A stretch of 64,000 nt of DNA from Seison nebaliae (lineage: Eukaryota > Rotifera > Pararotatoria > Seisonacea > Seisonidae). A program made the position numbers and the translations under genes. The notes under the pieces are model-generated. The model was not told the origin of the DNA and made no database searches. It saw only the letters and a list, made by a program, of their open reading frames with translations. Below, piece after piece: positions 12,038-24,348 of this stretch; the stretch's first letter is position 1, and each line of letters begins with the position of its first letter. The DNA lies in assembly GCA_023231475.1 (NCBI GenBank), contig JALJEE010003034.1, positions 29,622 through 93,621 of the forward strand, given 5' to 3'.

Positions 12038-12962
12038 ATGACAAGGCCAATTTGGAATGATTCATATCATATTTAAGATTTGATTTTTACTTTAAATAAA
12101 TCGCATATAAGGTAATTTAATTAACTTCCCCGTGTGTTGTATGAATGTTAAATTAAGTTTGACAAACAATAAAATTTCTGTTAAAAAGTTTGATTTAAGT
12201 TTGGGTAAAAATCTCTTTAAAAGATTTCAGTTTCGATTGTAAATTATTCATCAAGAGAAGAATTTCATCAGAATTCGATGAATCTTGATGTGTTCGATCA
12301 AAAGTTGTCTTTAATGGAGAACAGAGTGGAAGAGGATACAACGAATGAAATGAAAGTATTTGGGAAAAGATGAGTCTTAAATTGATTGATAAGAACCATA
12401 TTGAAATTGTGTTGACACCGGTTGTTGACAATTGGTTTATATTTGATAGTTTTCGTCAATTCGTTCTGTTTTCTTTGGTAACAAGTTATTGGTAAGAATA
12501 AGAGAGAACGAGCAAATATTATTATCTTATGTGAATGTTTAATAATTATGAGTTTCGTTTTTGATGACGACGATCATCATGATGATTTAAGTTATTGTTT
12601 GACGTTGAGAGAGGATGATATTAAATAATTTAGAAAGATAAACTGTTAGAGAGAAAGAGAAGAAAGAGGAAAAGGAAAGGGAGGGGAAGGAATTATATGA
12701 AACAATGAGAAGTTTTGGAATACCATTCACTCAACATCGTATCTAGATTCTTCTTCATTAAATTCTTATGATTGATAATTTAAACTCTATCGCATTAGAG
12801 AGATAAGCGAATGAGATCAATTCTCACATCGTTAAAATACTCACCGATTAATATACGACTTAATAGAGTTCTTAATGCAATTCAAAGAATTCGAGCAACA
12901 TATTCACATGAAAAGGAGAGAGAGAAGGATCGACGAAACAATAGAATTGAATTTCCATCATT
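12038..12962. other. Intergenic, with purine-rich tract and tiny open frames
   Basis: Between the SFR1-like gene and the end of the ZC3H4-like gene. A small ATG frame at 12548-12625 encodes an Asp/His-rich peptide (FDDDDHHDD), and 12650-12695 is almost pure purine on the plus strand. Frames at about 12280-12490 read as short hydrophobic peptides but could not be joined through normal splice sites. No gene is supported. Confidence 0.4.
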
Positions 12963-15900
12963 TCATTCAGTCTTTTTCTCATTTTCTATCAAGTGAAATT
13001 TGAATAGCTGCTTCAAATTGCCTTCACTCACTAATCTTGCTATATCAATATTGGGACGGGAATCTGTCATCGGCGTCGTCGTTGCTTTGTCACTAGGTGA
13101 CGGTTTGGGCGTCAACGGTGACATGGACGGTCGAACGATACTCTCATGATCAATAGAGTTTCCCTTCAATGCTTCTCCTTCAACTGAACTGGTTAGATGG
13201 TGCTCGTTCTTAACATTATTCTCCTTGTCCATCGAGCTCATTGATCCTTCATTCTTCTTTATGTCCGCGTCCGATTCCATCACAACAGATACGGAACTGC
13301 ATGAAATGAAACTCTTAACCAAATTTTTACTTTTATCTAAGCTTAGATGGTCGTCGTATAATTTCCTTGTTTTATTTTCTTTGCAGTTTGGATATAATCC
13401 ACTTCTCGTCAAGTTAGTTCGCTTCTCTAATCCTGCACGATTCTCCAATGAAGAAGGTTCATAGATCTTAACTCGAGGATCATCAGAATTATTAAGATCT
13501 GATGGATATTTCACTACTGGAGATGCTTCTTTCAATTTTGGACAATTATAATTTCTCGAATTGATATCAGATCGTTTCCTATTTATATTATCCTTCAAAA
13601 TAAACGACAGACGTTTATAGAAACATAATAATTTGTAAATCGACTAACTTCATCTTTGAATCGCAAATCGACATCACCTGTAAAATTTGATTTCGTCTCT
13701 GGAATATCTTGAATAAAAAGGAGATTAATTCGATAAGAATCGAGAAGAATATGATAACACTAACTTGCCATCAAATGTTTCTTGTCTGTTAATTTTGATC
13801 GATCAACAATTGGAGTTGGAAGTAATCCTCCTTTTCGACTATCAATCATTTTCATTCTATTCTCATAACATTCAGGTATTGTATCAATTAATGGTTGAAG
13901 ATGTGCCTTCAACACATTCCCCACTTCATTGTCACATGCACGAGGTAATTGTTTAGTTGCTGAGAGAACAACATTGTTCGGTATTGAGGTAATTTTTGGG
14001 AAATTGACATTAGTGAAACAATTATTTTCTGTTGATGGAAAAGGAAATTTTATTGTTGTTGATGTTGTTGTTGCTGTTGTTGTTGTTAGTATTGGTATAA
14101 TATCTTCTTTTTTAGCTATTGAAATTTTATAAGTATTTTTAATTCCATTCGCTTGTGAAAATAGTGGACGGTTTGGATTGGATTTACTATATCTCGATTC
14201 ATATTCTTCTTCTTTCAATTGAATTGTGAAAATATTATTCATTTTATCTTGATTCTTCAAATCCTCACTCTCCATCTCTTTACGACACTTGAAAAAAAAA
14301 AGATAAAAATTGTATTAGAGAAAAACATATTGGGAAGACTTAAATCTAACTAATTCCATAGCATTCTGTAAATATTTTGGGATATCTTTGTGAGAGAATC
14401 GACAAACCGATCCAGAACGACATCCAATTCGAGACAAATGATAAAATTTACAAGGGAAGTCTCCATGTAAGAATGGACAAGCATCGCCCTTGTTGCATTG
14501 GTTCGTCAAATAGAATTTACAAACTGTTAAACTTTTCTTCTGTTCATTCTCCATATTCACATCACCATCGTCATCCGGTCCTTTAGATGAGATGTCATGA
14601 GAGAAGGTACAGGCATCTCCTTTCGTACATTTCCCACTAAAGAAATATCGACACTTCACTCGATTCTCTTCACGCTTCTTCTTCATTTCTATATATAACT
14701 GACTTTTCATTTGTTGTTTCAATTGTTTTGCCGATATCAAACTTGCCTTTTGACGGACACCATATACATCCTGAAAAAGATATGATAGAAGAAAATGATA
14801 ATCGAATGGAAACTTGTTGATTATTATCATGTGGATGAATTTGTTTATTCGCCTTCTTATTCTATAAAAGGAGAATGAACAAAAGAAATTAATAAAATTT
14901 GATGGAAGAAGAATAAAAACGATTATAAGTTCCTCATTATTAGTTAAGTCTTCTTCATCATTCTCTTCCAAGTTAATGAATGAATAATCATTTCTATTGA
15001 CGTCATCATCTTCTCGTGCTAGTAAGGAATCTTTTGATTCGATCGAATCTAACAACGCGTCAAATGTTATCATTTGTTCATTATCTATCGCTTCCTGTTT
15101 ACGTCGTCTAATGAATTCATATTTCAATCGTCTCTGCTTCGTCAATGGCATCAAACCATCCATCCCTATCCTCCTTTCCTTATTCTGTGATTTTTTTTTA
15201 TGTAATCTCTCTGATTTAACACTTCTGTGCGAATATCTAATACCTAAAGTGACATCCTGTTTCTTAATTAGAATTTTGTTCTATGAATATTGTTATTGTT
15301 CTGAAAAATTTTGAAATATTCTTTTTCGATTTCAATTTAATAAACAATTCCTTTACACATTCAATATAAATTAGAATTCTAATATTTTCTACTTTTAAAC
15401 AATTTCACTCCCATCGAAAAAATATTATATTATAATATCCCAAATGATTTTACATTCTTTAATCAATTCATATAACTAAACTATTCATGAAAAATACTAT
15501 TGTACCTCCTTTAACAAAATTTTTCTATTTTCAAATTGATTCTATTCCATCTCCTATGTATCACGAGATCGAAATCATCATTTTAATAATCGAAATCTTT
15601 TTTTTTAATATGAATTGAAGAAACTGTTAACCTGTGTCTTCGGATTTGGTAATGGCCGTTTCCGCAAATGCTTATAAGGTTTGGATGATGGATCTATGAT
15701 AGAAGAACGAATAAATTTACATTAATTACTACCAATTATGATAAAGATGAAACCAATATTATTGTTATTAATCGTTTTATGTCGATGTTTATTATTCAAT
15801 TTACTTTTCTCCTCTTTCTTCTTCTGAAAAGTATTGTTGTTAGTCGTCGTAATAGTCGTCTTCGATACATTGGCACCGTAAGATAACACATTCTCATTGC

Positions 15901-16091
15901 AATGCACCACCGCATACTGACCATTTGATTGCCATTGTTGTTGTTTTGATGGAATTCCATTCGATCCTTTCCTCATATTTTCCTCAATAATATCTTCTTC
16001 CTCATTTATCTCTCCATCTTTAAAAGAAAAATATTCGAAAAAAAAAAGTTGAGAAATAGAGACCTTCTATGAGTTTATCTTCTGCCTCCAT
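12963..16091 (-). CDS. ZC3H4: ZC3H4/ZC3H6/ZC3H8-type triple CCCH zinc finger protein
   Basis: Nuclear zinc finger family that restricts non-productive transcription (Drosophila suppressor of sable; vertebrate ZC3H4 with WDR82). Nine exons give 765 residues: 16091-16064, 16017-15754, 15693-15632, 15184-14921, 14861-14814, 14770-14351, 14287-13765, 13707-13649, 13592-12963. Three CCCH fingers sit at residues 262-280 (C-x7-C-x5-C-x3-H), 306-324 and 329-349. The second leads into the third through GDFPCKFYH, matching NEFPCKFYH of ZC3H4. The acidic N-terminus DGEINEEEDI matches the family's DGELEEGELE. The C-terminal 400 residues are Ser/Thr/Lys-rich and disordered. Its start lies 213 bp from the next plus-strand start, suggesting a shared promoter. 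Confidence 0.88.
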
Positions 16092-16304
16092 CTCTGATAC
16101 CTTCAACTTATAATTTATTTCTATTAAGTTCGATTTAATTATTTAGTTAAATTTCCACTAAATGCTTGTTGTTCGTTCGTCCAACGGAAGATTATATGAC
16201 AAACGAACGACGAAAGGAAGACGTATGTTATTTGTACGTTTAATTATTAATTAAAATTGATCGAAAAAATCAATTAACTACACAATTAATATTCGCAGTT
16301 TAAG

Positions 16305-17050
16305 ATGGAATCTAGCGGTAAGAAAATAGAAGAAATGAATGAAAATAATAAAGAATTATAATGAATAAAAGATATCTAATAAAATTATTACTTCCAATCG
16401 AACGAACTACCGAAAATATAACAGTAGTCGTAGTAGTAGAGACTTGTCACAAAAGAACGTTCTCGTTTTGGCTTTGGAAAAATAAAAATGAAAATATGAA
16501 AAATTCTTAATTCTGCTCTCGATTAAAATAGAAAACGAACACTCTTTCCATTTCACATACAACTTATCCAATAAATCATTTCTTATCTTATAAATTTTCC
16601 GTTTTCTTTTTTTTATTTCATCTCTAGTCAGTGCCTTTTATACGAGATGGGTTGGATTCGATCGATCCTTTAAGATTCAACACATTCGACTACATTGGTA
16701 ATGAGTAGAAGAATATGTATCTTTAAACGTGATGAATTATTTTTTTAATTAATAATGACATGAAAAAATATTATTTGATTATTCGAATTCAATAAAATCT
16801 AATGAAATAAAATTTTCTTCTCAAATTCACCTCTCTTCTCTAAGAAATGAGAGGAACATTTTGTGATATAGAATATATATGGAATCTTTTAATTCCTCTT
16901 AATCATTAAATGAGTAATATATGTTAATTTAATCTCCATCTAAACAAATTCAATCTTTCAGTTATCTTTGTTTTAATTTGGAATAATGGTGGAATAAATA
17001 ATTTGTTGGATTTTCCACAGAACCAATTCAATTTCTTTTCTATTATTTAG
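16305..17050 (+). CDS. Possible 55-residue single-pass membrane protein
   Basis: Three exons, 16305-16317, 16632-16697 and 16962-17050, join in frame. The first part reads DPLRFNTFDYI and runs into a hydrophobic segment VIFVLIW, followed by an Asn/Phe-rich tail. No family is recognised. Donors are GTAAGA and GTAATG, classical in form and unlike those of its neighbours, and the second intron is long for this window (264 bp). It starts 213 bp from the divergent ZC3H4-like gene. It could be a real small membrane protein, a misjoined model or a non-coding spliced RNA; confidence is low. Confidence 0.28.
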
Positions 17051-17399
17051 ATGAATGATATTTCTTGATGATATGAATGTGTAAAGAAGGACTTCTAATG
17101 AATCTTGCAATTTCCCTTTAAATAATTTTAACTATTCTCGTATAACATGGATAAACAATACTGTTAAATCAACAAATAAGTATCTCAGCATGTCCAGGAA
17201 TGTCGTGGAGAAATTTTTCATAATTACCATGTTCAAATTTTAAGCTTCGGAGAGCATAAAAATGCTTTTTAAATTAAATATCAGATATTTAATGTTTATT
17301 ATAGTATTGCTCCAAAACGTGTTTTTTGAATGTTAGGCATCGTTATTTCAAATTTAAAATACTCATTATTTTTTCAAAAATAAATTCACATGTCCACTC

Positions 17400-18521
17400 A
17401 TGTCTCTTATTTATAATAATGATAATAAAGATTTTATTTTGTCGGCATTAAAAATAAATGAAAGAATTGGAAGAACGAACGCTTTTGAACATCGTGATAT
17501 CAAATTTAAATTTTATGAAACTGAATCAATTAAAGATTTCGAGAATGATGTGAATGACGGAGATATCGAAAGAATACACAATTGGTATGTTCGTGGAACG
17601 ACGGTGGAAGTCAATATTGGAGATACTGTTGTCATTGGACAAGTGAGTGCTCGTATTCAAAGTCCTTATGAATCGCGCAACAATGAAGGAATAGTTAATA
17701 TTAACTTCGAAATTCTTCAAAATGCCTTTGGTAATGTCGATGTCTCTCATCAAGCAAATAGATCATTATCCGTTGAAATGTCGAGATTGCTCGAAAGGAA
17801 TATTTTGAGATCATCAATGATTGATGTTGAATCATTATGTATCCGTTCCAATGAACAGGTGTGGAAGATTGACATTAATCTGCTATTATATCGTTATGCA
17901 GGAAATATTATCGATACGGCAAACTTGTGTTGTTTGGCCTTACTGAAAACATTTCGACGACCAGAAATCGAAGTGAAGGAAGATGTGAATAATGGATATG
18001 CCAATATCACATTAATGAAAGACTGTGATATGATTCCATTATCTATTCTTCATTTACCCATTTTCTGCACTTTCAATTTCTTCAATGACGCCCAACAATA
18101 TGTTGTGGATGCGAATGAAATGGAGGAAGTGTTCTCGTCAAGTCGTATGATGATTTCTATCAACGAACATTTGGAGATTTGTTGTATGAGAATTCAGGGA
18201 GAAGGAAACATCTCACAAGAGAAATTGAATCATTGTATAAGAATCGCCATAAAGCATTGTAAATGTCTTCGGAAACGACTTCTTGACAATGTCGATGAAT
18301 TTATGAAGAAGAATTTACCCGACCAGAAAGTTAAACGATTTAAAGTGAGCAAATTCAATGTAGAAAAAGAAAAGGATTTTGAATCGTTTATTGAAAATGA
18401 GAAGAAGTTAATCGAAGAAACGGAAAAGAAAATGAAAGAAGAATCTCACGACAAAACTATGACGAATGATGATGATGATGATGATGAAGGTGAAATATTA
18501 CTGAAAACTTTAACTTTATAA
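17400..18521 (+). CDS. EXOSC9: Exosome component RRP45 (EXOSC9)
   Basis: Non-catalytic RNase PH-like subunit of the nine-subunit RNA exosome barrel, 373 residues in one exon. The N-terminal RNase PH domain is clear: R-x5-EHRDIKFKF near residue 27 (human YDYRNIRISF), VIGQVSARIQSPY near residue 80, SLSVEMSRLLERN, and SLCIRSNEQVWKIDINLLLYRYAGNIIDTANLC (human SLCVVAGEKVWQIRVDLHLL). The second domain has MIPLSILHLPIFCTFNFF near residue 215. A charged tail of about 80 residues ends in a run of seven aspartates. The residues for phosphorolytic catalysis are absent, as in all animal RRP45. Its stop lies 38 bp from the stop of the convergent 7TM gene. Confidence 0.93.
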   Translation: MSLIYNNDNKDFILSALKINERIGRTNAFEHRDIKFKFYETESIKDFENDVNDGDIERIHNWYVRGTTVEVNIGDTVVIGQVSARIQSPYESRNNEGIVNINFEILQNAFGNVDVSHQANRSLSVEMSRLLERNILRSSMIDVESLCIRSNEQVWKIDINLLLYRYAGNIIDTANLCCLALLKTFRRPEIEVKEDVNNGYANITLMKDCDMIPLSILHLPIFCTFNFFNDAQQYVVDANEMEEVFSSSRMMISINEHLEICCMRIQGEGNISQEKLNHCIRIAIKHCKCLRKRLLDNVDEFMKKNLPDQKVKRFKVSKFNVEKEKDFESFIENEKKLIEETEKKMKEESHDKTMTNDDDDDDEGEILLKTLTL

Positions 18522-18559
18522 AATTATTATTCTTAATCGAATTTTTAAGAGAGACATTG

Positions 18560-19996
18560 TCATGTATTCAACTCAAAAGTTTGTACTCTTCGTCCACGAA
18601 AAAATGATCTTGTAAATTTCCTGAATAATCTCCTGATTTCGGGGAAGGTGAAGATGTCGAGAATGAAGATATAAGAGAAATAGGAACTCGCTGACAATTT
18701 GAGAAATGGGAGAATATAATGATGGAATATTTCTAATTTGACGATTGAAAGTTTAATGTAAATTAAAAATTCCATATAGAGATAATAAGGGAAAGTGAGG
18801 AAGATGAAGATGATGTTCCTAACTAGTAAATATTTGGAAATATTTACATGAATATTTTGAAATTTCTTCAAGAATTTTGACGATTTCCGATTGTTTTTCG
18901 TTTGGCGGATGTCGACGATGAGAATGAGGATGGAAATGATAGCGAGAATGATGGGAATGAGATAGAAAAGATAGAATTCAACTGACGATAAATAATTTTT
19001 CATAAGAAATTTAAAATGTGAATTATTCGTGAGTATGTGACGAGTTAGAGAGGATTGATTGGAATAAATACAAAAGTTTTGTGGTAATTCAAAGGGGAGA
19101 TAATGAATTGTGGTGATTGATGAGAGGAAGAGAATGACAATGAAAGGAGTATAGAAAGGATGACGAGAGAAAATATAGATGAACCATCGACAAAATGAAG
19201 ATTTCCCATAAAAGAATTTATGGGATTTGATTGATCGATGGAAATGTTTCCGTTTCTTTTTGATGTAAATATAAATTCGTTTGATATTCATAAACATCTC
19301 ACAAAAAATGATTAGACGAATATTAAAAAATAAATGAAATGTTCTCAAATTGCATAAGATGTCCGTATAAAAATATTTGTCTATAATATGATAATCTGTC
19401 AAATCATCTTTCCAATTCATGCAAAGTGAAATCATTTCCGGTAAATGAAGATGGATAATAATGAAGATTGATGACAAATAACGAATAGTCATCATATAAT
19501 AAATGAATAGATTGAATGAATAGCGACTGGTGAAAATTCGGAAGTCATTTCTTAATAAATTATCGAAAACATTCGTTGTCTTTCTATCATAATCGATGGA
19601 TGTTATGAAATTATTTTGAGTGAAATCTTCTTTTTTTTCATCACTCCATCGAATAGAGATTCGTTGATGAGAAATATCATCTTCCAAAGTTTTCGTGCTA
19701 ATCAATTCGATATCTGACGAACGTTGACATTTTAACACTTTCTTCTGATATCTTTTGATTTTATTCGAAATGTTCATATATCGTTCGTGGTATTCATTAA
19801 TAATTTCTGACCGTTTCTTTTGAATTAGATGAATATAGAGGAAGAAGAAGAGTAGATTAAATGTCAATCCAAAAATGAAATTGATGAAAGCAATATATAA
19901 TTCCACAAGATCAATATAATGATATTGACGATGCCATTCGTCAGATGTATGTTGATGGAATTGACATTCGTCACTAATATTTTCTAAGAAGGACAT
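18560..19996 (-). CDS. Orphan seven-transmembrane, GPCR-like protein
   Basis: A 478-residue single-exon protein with seven hydrophobic segments at about residues 28-54, 162-186, 207-233, 275-298, 342-366, 392-415 and 433-458. The N-terminus is short and carries an NIS glycosylation sequon. The C-terminus is short and basic. The helix 3 exit reads NIKRIYIY where class A receptors have DRY. Helix 7 reads LDIFTFPEIRR, a possible remnant of NPxxY followed by a basic helix 8. About 105 residues separate the first two helices, far more than usual. The family is not recognised; a divergent peptide-type receptor or a lineage-specific 7TM family are the options. The gene ends tail-to-tail with EXOSC9. 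Confidence 0.65.
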   Translation of the reverse strand: MSFLENISDECQFHQHTSDEWHRQYHYIDLVELYIAFINFIFGLTFNLLFFFLYIHLIQKKRSEIINEYHERYMNISNKIKRYQKKVLKCQRSSDIELISTKTLEDDISHQRISIRWSDEKKEDFTQNNFITSIDYDRKTTNVFDNLLRNDFRIFTSRYSFNLFIYYMMTIRYLSSIFIIIHLHLPEMISLCMNWKDDLTDYHIIDKYFYTDILCNLRTFHLFFNIRLIIFCEMFMNIKRIYIYIKKKRKHFHRSIKSHKFFYGKSSFCRWFIYIFSRHPFYTPFIVILFLSSITTIHYLPFELPQNFCIYSNQSSLTRHILTNNSHFKFLMKNYLSSVEFYLFYLIPIILAIISILILIVDIRQTKNNRKSSKFLKKFQNIHVNISKYLLVRNIIFIFLTFPYYLYMEFLIYIKLSIVKLEIFHHYILPFLKLSASSYFSYIFILDIFTFPEIRRLFRKFTRSFFRGRRVQTFELNT

Positions 19997-20282
19997 GATG
20001 ATGAGTTTATTGAAAAAAAAAATATTTCATCGAGATGAAAGATATTTGTTGAAAGAGGAATATTAATCATTAGGTGAAATTTCACATCTTTCCAAAATCG
20101 AATAAAACGTGCTCAACTCATCCACAATTCATTAAAGGAGTGGTAGAAGAACAGTTATTTTGTATCAACCAACAGAATTTTCTTTTGACTTTTCATCAAT
20201 TCTTCATTCACCTTCTTCACATACTCAGTCATTTCATCTTTTATCTATTCAACATGAAATGGCAATGAATACATCAATCAAT

Positions 20283-21121
20283 TCAAGAATCAAATTTAAC
20301 GAGATTATTCAAAGCAAAAATTAAATCTTTCGACTCTTCTTTCTCCTTTCGACGTATTTGCTTATGAAATGAATTATGTTGTGTTCGCAAATCGACAATT
20401 GCCTTGTCCGCCAGATTTTTCGCATTTCCACTCAATCGCAATCTGTGTTCGCGTGTCAATCTATCATCATGACCAATTATTGAGAATTAGCAATCGATTA
20501 AAAATGCGAACCGTTGAACAGGAATAAATATACTTGTCTTATCTTGTTGAGGATGGACGGATAACGATGAATTTTCAATTGATCGTACTACTTCTGGAAT
20601 ATACTTCAACAAAGAAAATCATAAATTAATTAAACGATCCAAAAATGAACTTGAGGAAAAGAATTCATATCAACTACAATAGTTTTCTCATCAAATTTAT
20701 TGATCGATGAAAAATTTCCTAATTTCTCCAGTTTATTACCAATTTTCACATTAAAATTTTCGAGAACATCTTCAATGATTGATACGTGTAATTAGTAAAA
20801 AGTGAAAATATAACTGGTATCCAATCGAAGCGGTAATTTCTTGTCTAAATCCATCTTCAATCGATTCACAACGTCCGTCATATTCCTCTTGAATTTATCG
20901 AAATCGATTACGGAGTTCAATTCATCATTAGATAATGTTATTTTCTTTATATTCTTCTGACGCTTCTCTCAAATCGAACAAAGAGGGAAATTAAATCATT
21001 ACGAAAATGAATGAAAACTTGCTAAATAATTAGATGTGGACAAAGGTTGGACCGGTACGACAAAAAAACTTGTCGCTTGTCGACATAATTGTCCTAATAA
21101 AATTTTCTTTAAATTTTGCAT
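20283..21121 (-). CDS. MRRF: Mitochondrial ribosome recycling factor
   Basis: Splits mitochondrial ribosomes after termination. Five exons, 21121-21019, 20967-20815, 20769-20651, 20603-20512 and 20460-20283, give 214 residues with consistent phases. The N-terminus (MQNLKKILLGQLCRQ) looks like a mitochondrial targeting sequence. The C-terminal domain has the family signature VQRLTREHRLRLSGNAKNLA (human IPQVTREHREMLVKLAK), a basic helix and a terminal helix RKEKEESKDLIFALNNL. The middle domain is shortened and divergent. All four introns are 47-51 bp with GTT donors. It lies about 290 bp upstream of the 7TM gene on the same strand. Confidence 0.85.
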
Positions 21122-22663
21122 TTCTATCTGATAATTTTAAGAATATGTTTTACAAAATTGTTATGTTTCCGTTTGTTCATATAAAAAATTAAAATCTCTC
21201 TGATCAAGAATCAAGAGAACCACTAACTCAAATTCGGCAAAGTAGTTGATAAGGCTTTCGAATTAACTGTGTGGAATGGAAATCGACATAAAGAACATGT
21301 CGAATTAATTCACGAGGTTCAACAATCAATCTTAAAACTACAAATGCTTAACAAGTAATTTTACGACTCGAACTATTCTTAAAAAGTTTAAAAAATTATT
21401 GAATATTGATATATCAATCATTTTGTCTCATTTCCGAACTTCTTCCTGTTTATACCTAATTTTTAGTAATCAATTAAAATTATTATTAGTTAAAATTGTT
21501 TAAACTTGATAATAACAAATTGTTATTAACAATCATTAAAAATGTTTTTGTAAAATATATCAAGTACTCCAAACGCTTTATTGTAATCATGTTTAGTTTG
21601 AAAATTTGTATATTACAGTATGGTAGATTAATAATGATAATAATTGATGATATTCTTCAACTTCACAATTTTAATTCATTGGATTACAGAATCTTATTCT
21701 TTATCTCCTTCCTTCTTTATTATTATTTTTAATTTATCTAATAAGAGTGAAGTTAAGTTGTTGGAAATTTAGTATTATGGACATAAGAATAAACATTCGA
21801 TTTATTTTGTAATTAAGAAGTTTCCCTGGGAACTGGAATTAAATAGGTACAATTTATACGATAACATGAAACTTCTATGGTTGAAAGTTACTGTATTTTG
21901 TAAAGAAAGAGAAAACTTCTTCAACCTTCAAATGTGGCAGCAGAATGAATGCAATAAAGAACAGGAATTGCATTTTTATTCAGTTTTTTTATTCAGACAG
22001 CTATTCTTTTAAAAGAGGAAAATGTGATATTTCCCTCAATTTCTTATGAATAATCATTTTGTGAAACTTATCAGTTACTTTCTATTTCGATTGGAATTTG
22101 TAATGATCGAAATAAATGATGATTCGCTGTGAACAGCAGAACATCTTCAGTTTTACATGTTCTTTTTTTTCTTTATGAAGAGAATGAAATAGCTGAAGAT
22201 GATTTCTTTATTTCCTAAAAAAATAAAAAAATTTAATAAATATAAATTGCATTTAATGGATTAAATTGATTTTATTAATATGTATTAACACATTATACTT
22301 ATAGATAATAATATTTGAAATGATTTCAAATATTGATTAAATAATCGTATTTAAACAGTCAAATTTCTATGTGATCTTTGAACTGTTTTAAAAAAAATAT
22401 GTAGAATAAGTGATGATAATAAGAATTAAACATGAGATATTTTTCGTATTATTTTTCTTTTTTTTGTTTGTTTTCTTTTTCTTTTATTTTCTCATTTACT
22501 TAAAGTCTCGTTGAATTTATCTATTTCATTTTTTGTTTCAACATTTCTAGTATTGTTTTAAAATAATTTCATTCTCATTTGGACATTCTTCGTTGTTTTG
22601 TATAAACTAATTGGAAGCGGATAAATTTAGTAAGTTCAATTTCACTCCAACTATCACATCAAA
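21122..22663. other. Intergenic, one exon-like stretch
   Basis: About 1.5 kb between the start codons of MRRF and LDH, so it holds two promoters. At 21240-21356 a plus-strand frame reads KAFELTVWNGNRHKEHVELI and on to a TAA with coding-like composition and predicted helix. No start codon or splice acceptor could be joined to it convincingly. The rest is AT-rich with no recognisable feature; T-rich tracts cluster at 22440-22560. Confidence 0.4.
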
Positions 22664-23770
22664 ATGAGTTCCCAAGAACTTTCAAAATTGTTAAAGACAG
22701 TCAGCAAAAATGTTGAACAATCACCATCAAAAGTTCATTTGAATTTCTCAATTAATTAAAATGGATTTTATTGAAATTTAGATTTCGGTTATTGGTACCG
22801 GTTCGGTTGGTATGGCTTGTGCATTCGCCATTGCTTGTCGAGAGATCAGCACAGAAATAGCATTAGTCGATATTCGAGATGATGTTGTCAAAGGAGAATT
22901 GTACGACATGCAACATGGAAGTGTGTTTATTGGAAGTCCGAAAATGGTTGCCGGTTCTGATTATTCGATTACAAAAGGATCGAAAATTTGTGTCATTACG
23001 GGTGGATTGAGACAAATGGAAGGAGAGACTCGACTCCAATTGGTAGCAAAGAATACGGAATTATTCAAAAAGATTGTTCCCGATTTGTTGAAATATTCTC
23101 CAAATGCACTCATTTTCATCATTTCCAATCCGTGTGATATTCTCGCTTATGTCTCGTGGAAGATGACAGGAATTCCCATCAATCGAGTTTTCAGTTCCGG
23201 AACGAATTTAGACTCTGCGAGATTCCGTTTCTTTATCGCTGAGAAGTTGGGTACAGTGGCGAATAATGTGGAAGGATTAATTCTAGGAGAACATGGAGAT
23301 AATTCAGTTGCTTGTTGGTCATCAGTCACTGTTGGAAATGCTCATTTATTGTCGATCGATTCAAAAGCTGGATCATCCGATTTGTTGAAGAATGTCCACA
23401 AAGAAACAATTGATGCAGCTTATGAAGTCATCAAATTGAAAAGTTTTATTTTTCTTTTGAATATTTTAAGAAAATAAAATAAAATTATTCAGAATACACA
23501 TCATGGGCAATCGGATTATCTTGTGCTGATATTTGTGAATGTATCATCAAAGATCGACGTCAAGTTCGACCAATGGGAACGAATGTGAAAGGTATGTATG
23601 GAATAAAGGATGATGTGTTTATGAGTGTTCCATGTGTCATTGGAGCGAATGGTGTCACTCAAATTATCAATCAACCATTGACACAAGAAGAGATTAGTGG
23701 ACTACAGAAATGCTCAAAAGTTCTTCTCGAAATTCAGAAAGGATTGGACATTCCCAACATGAAGAAATAA
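22664..23770 (+). CDS. LDH: L-lactate dehydrogenase
   Basis: Interconverts pyruvate and lactate with NAD(H). Exons 22664-22732, 22782-23442 and 23493-23770 give 335 residues, the usual animal length. The Rossmann glycine motif is GTGSVG. The active-site loop reads RQMEGETR, where Gln occupies the position that is Arg in malate dehydrogenase, so lactate specificity is kept. Substrate-binding NLDSARFR and catalytic histidine LGEHGDNS are present. AYEVIKLK spans the last junction, as in vertebrate LDH. The loop start GGLRQ differs from the usual GARQ. Introns are 49 and 50 bp with GTT donors. It converges with the calcium sensor gene, 578 bp apart. Confidence 0.95.
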
Positions 23771-24348
23771 ATATCTGATAGTAGAAAATTAGAAATTGAG
23801 AAAATTTAGAATTTTAGTTCAGAGAAATTCTTCTAGTTCTTTTTTCTCTTCATTTCAAATAAGTATTCTAGTTCATTTTTTTAAATCAGAATCATTGACG
23901 TTTCTTTATTAGAGAGTTTAACAAATGAACAATCTCATTTACAAATGCAACTTTCAGTAGAATGATCTTTCATGCTTTATTCCTCTATTTTATGGCATCA
24001 AACCATTCCTCCTCTCCAACTTCCTTATTTCTCCTTCATCTTCCTTTACCCATCTTTCTAGTTTCAATCTCAAATTAATTTAATTTTTTTTCATTCTATT
24101 TCAACATTCAATTCAATATTCTTTAGAAGAATAAATTGTTTTCTTTCCATTCTCATCTCACTCTCATTTGAAAGATCATTTGTTTATTATATAATAATTC
24201 ATCACAAAAATTTCACATGAAAATATATTCGAGAACCAAAAAAAAAAATAATGGAATTTAGGCAAACAAAAAAAAAGAGAAATTAAATATGTTAGAGAAA
24301 TAACAAATTAGACAAAGGACTAAAATGAGAATTATTATTTCATCTACA
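23771..24348. other. Convergent 3' flanks of LDH and the calcium sensor
   Basis: AT-rich, homopolymer-rich spacer. An aataaa at 24131-24136 on the plus strand could end LDH transcripts, and tttatt/aataa-like sequences serve the minus strand. No coding frame. Confidence 0.4.

Noticed and set aside
12548-12740. Asp/His-rich small ORF plus purine-rich exon as a gene
   Set aside because: No pair of splice sites joins the pieces in frame; the purine tract alone explains the Lys/Glu reading.
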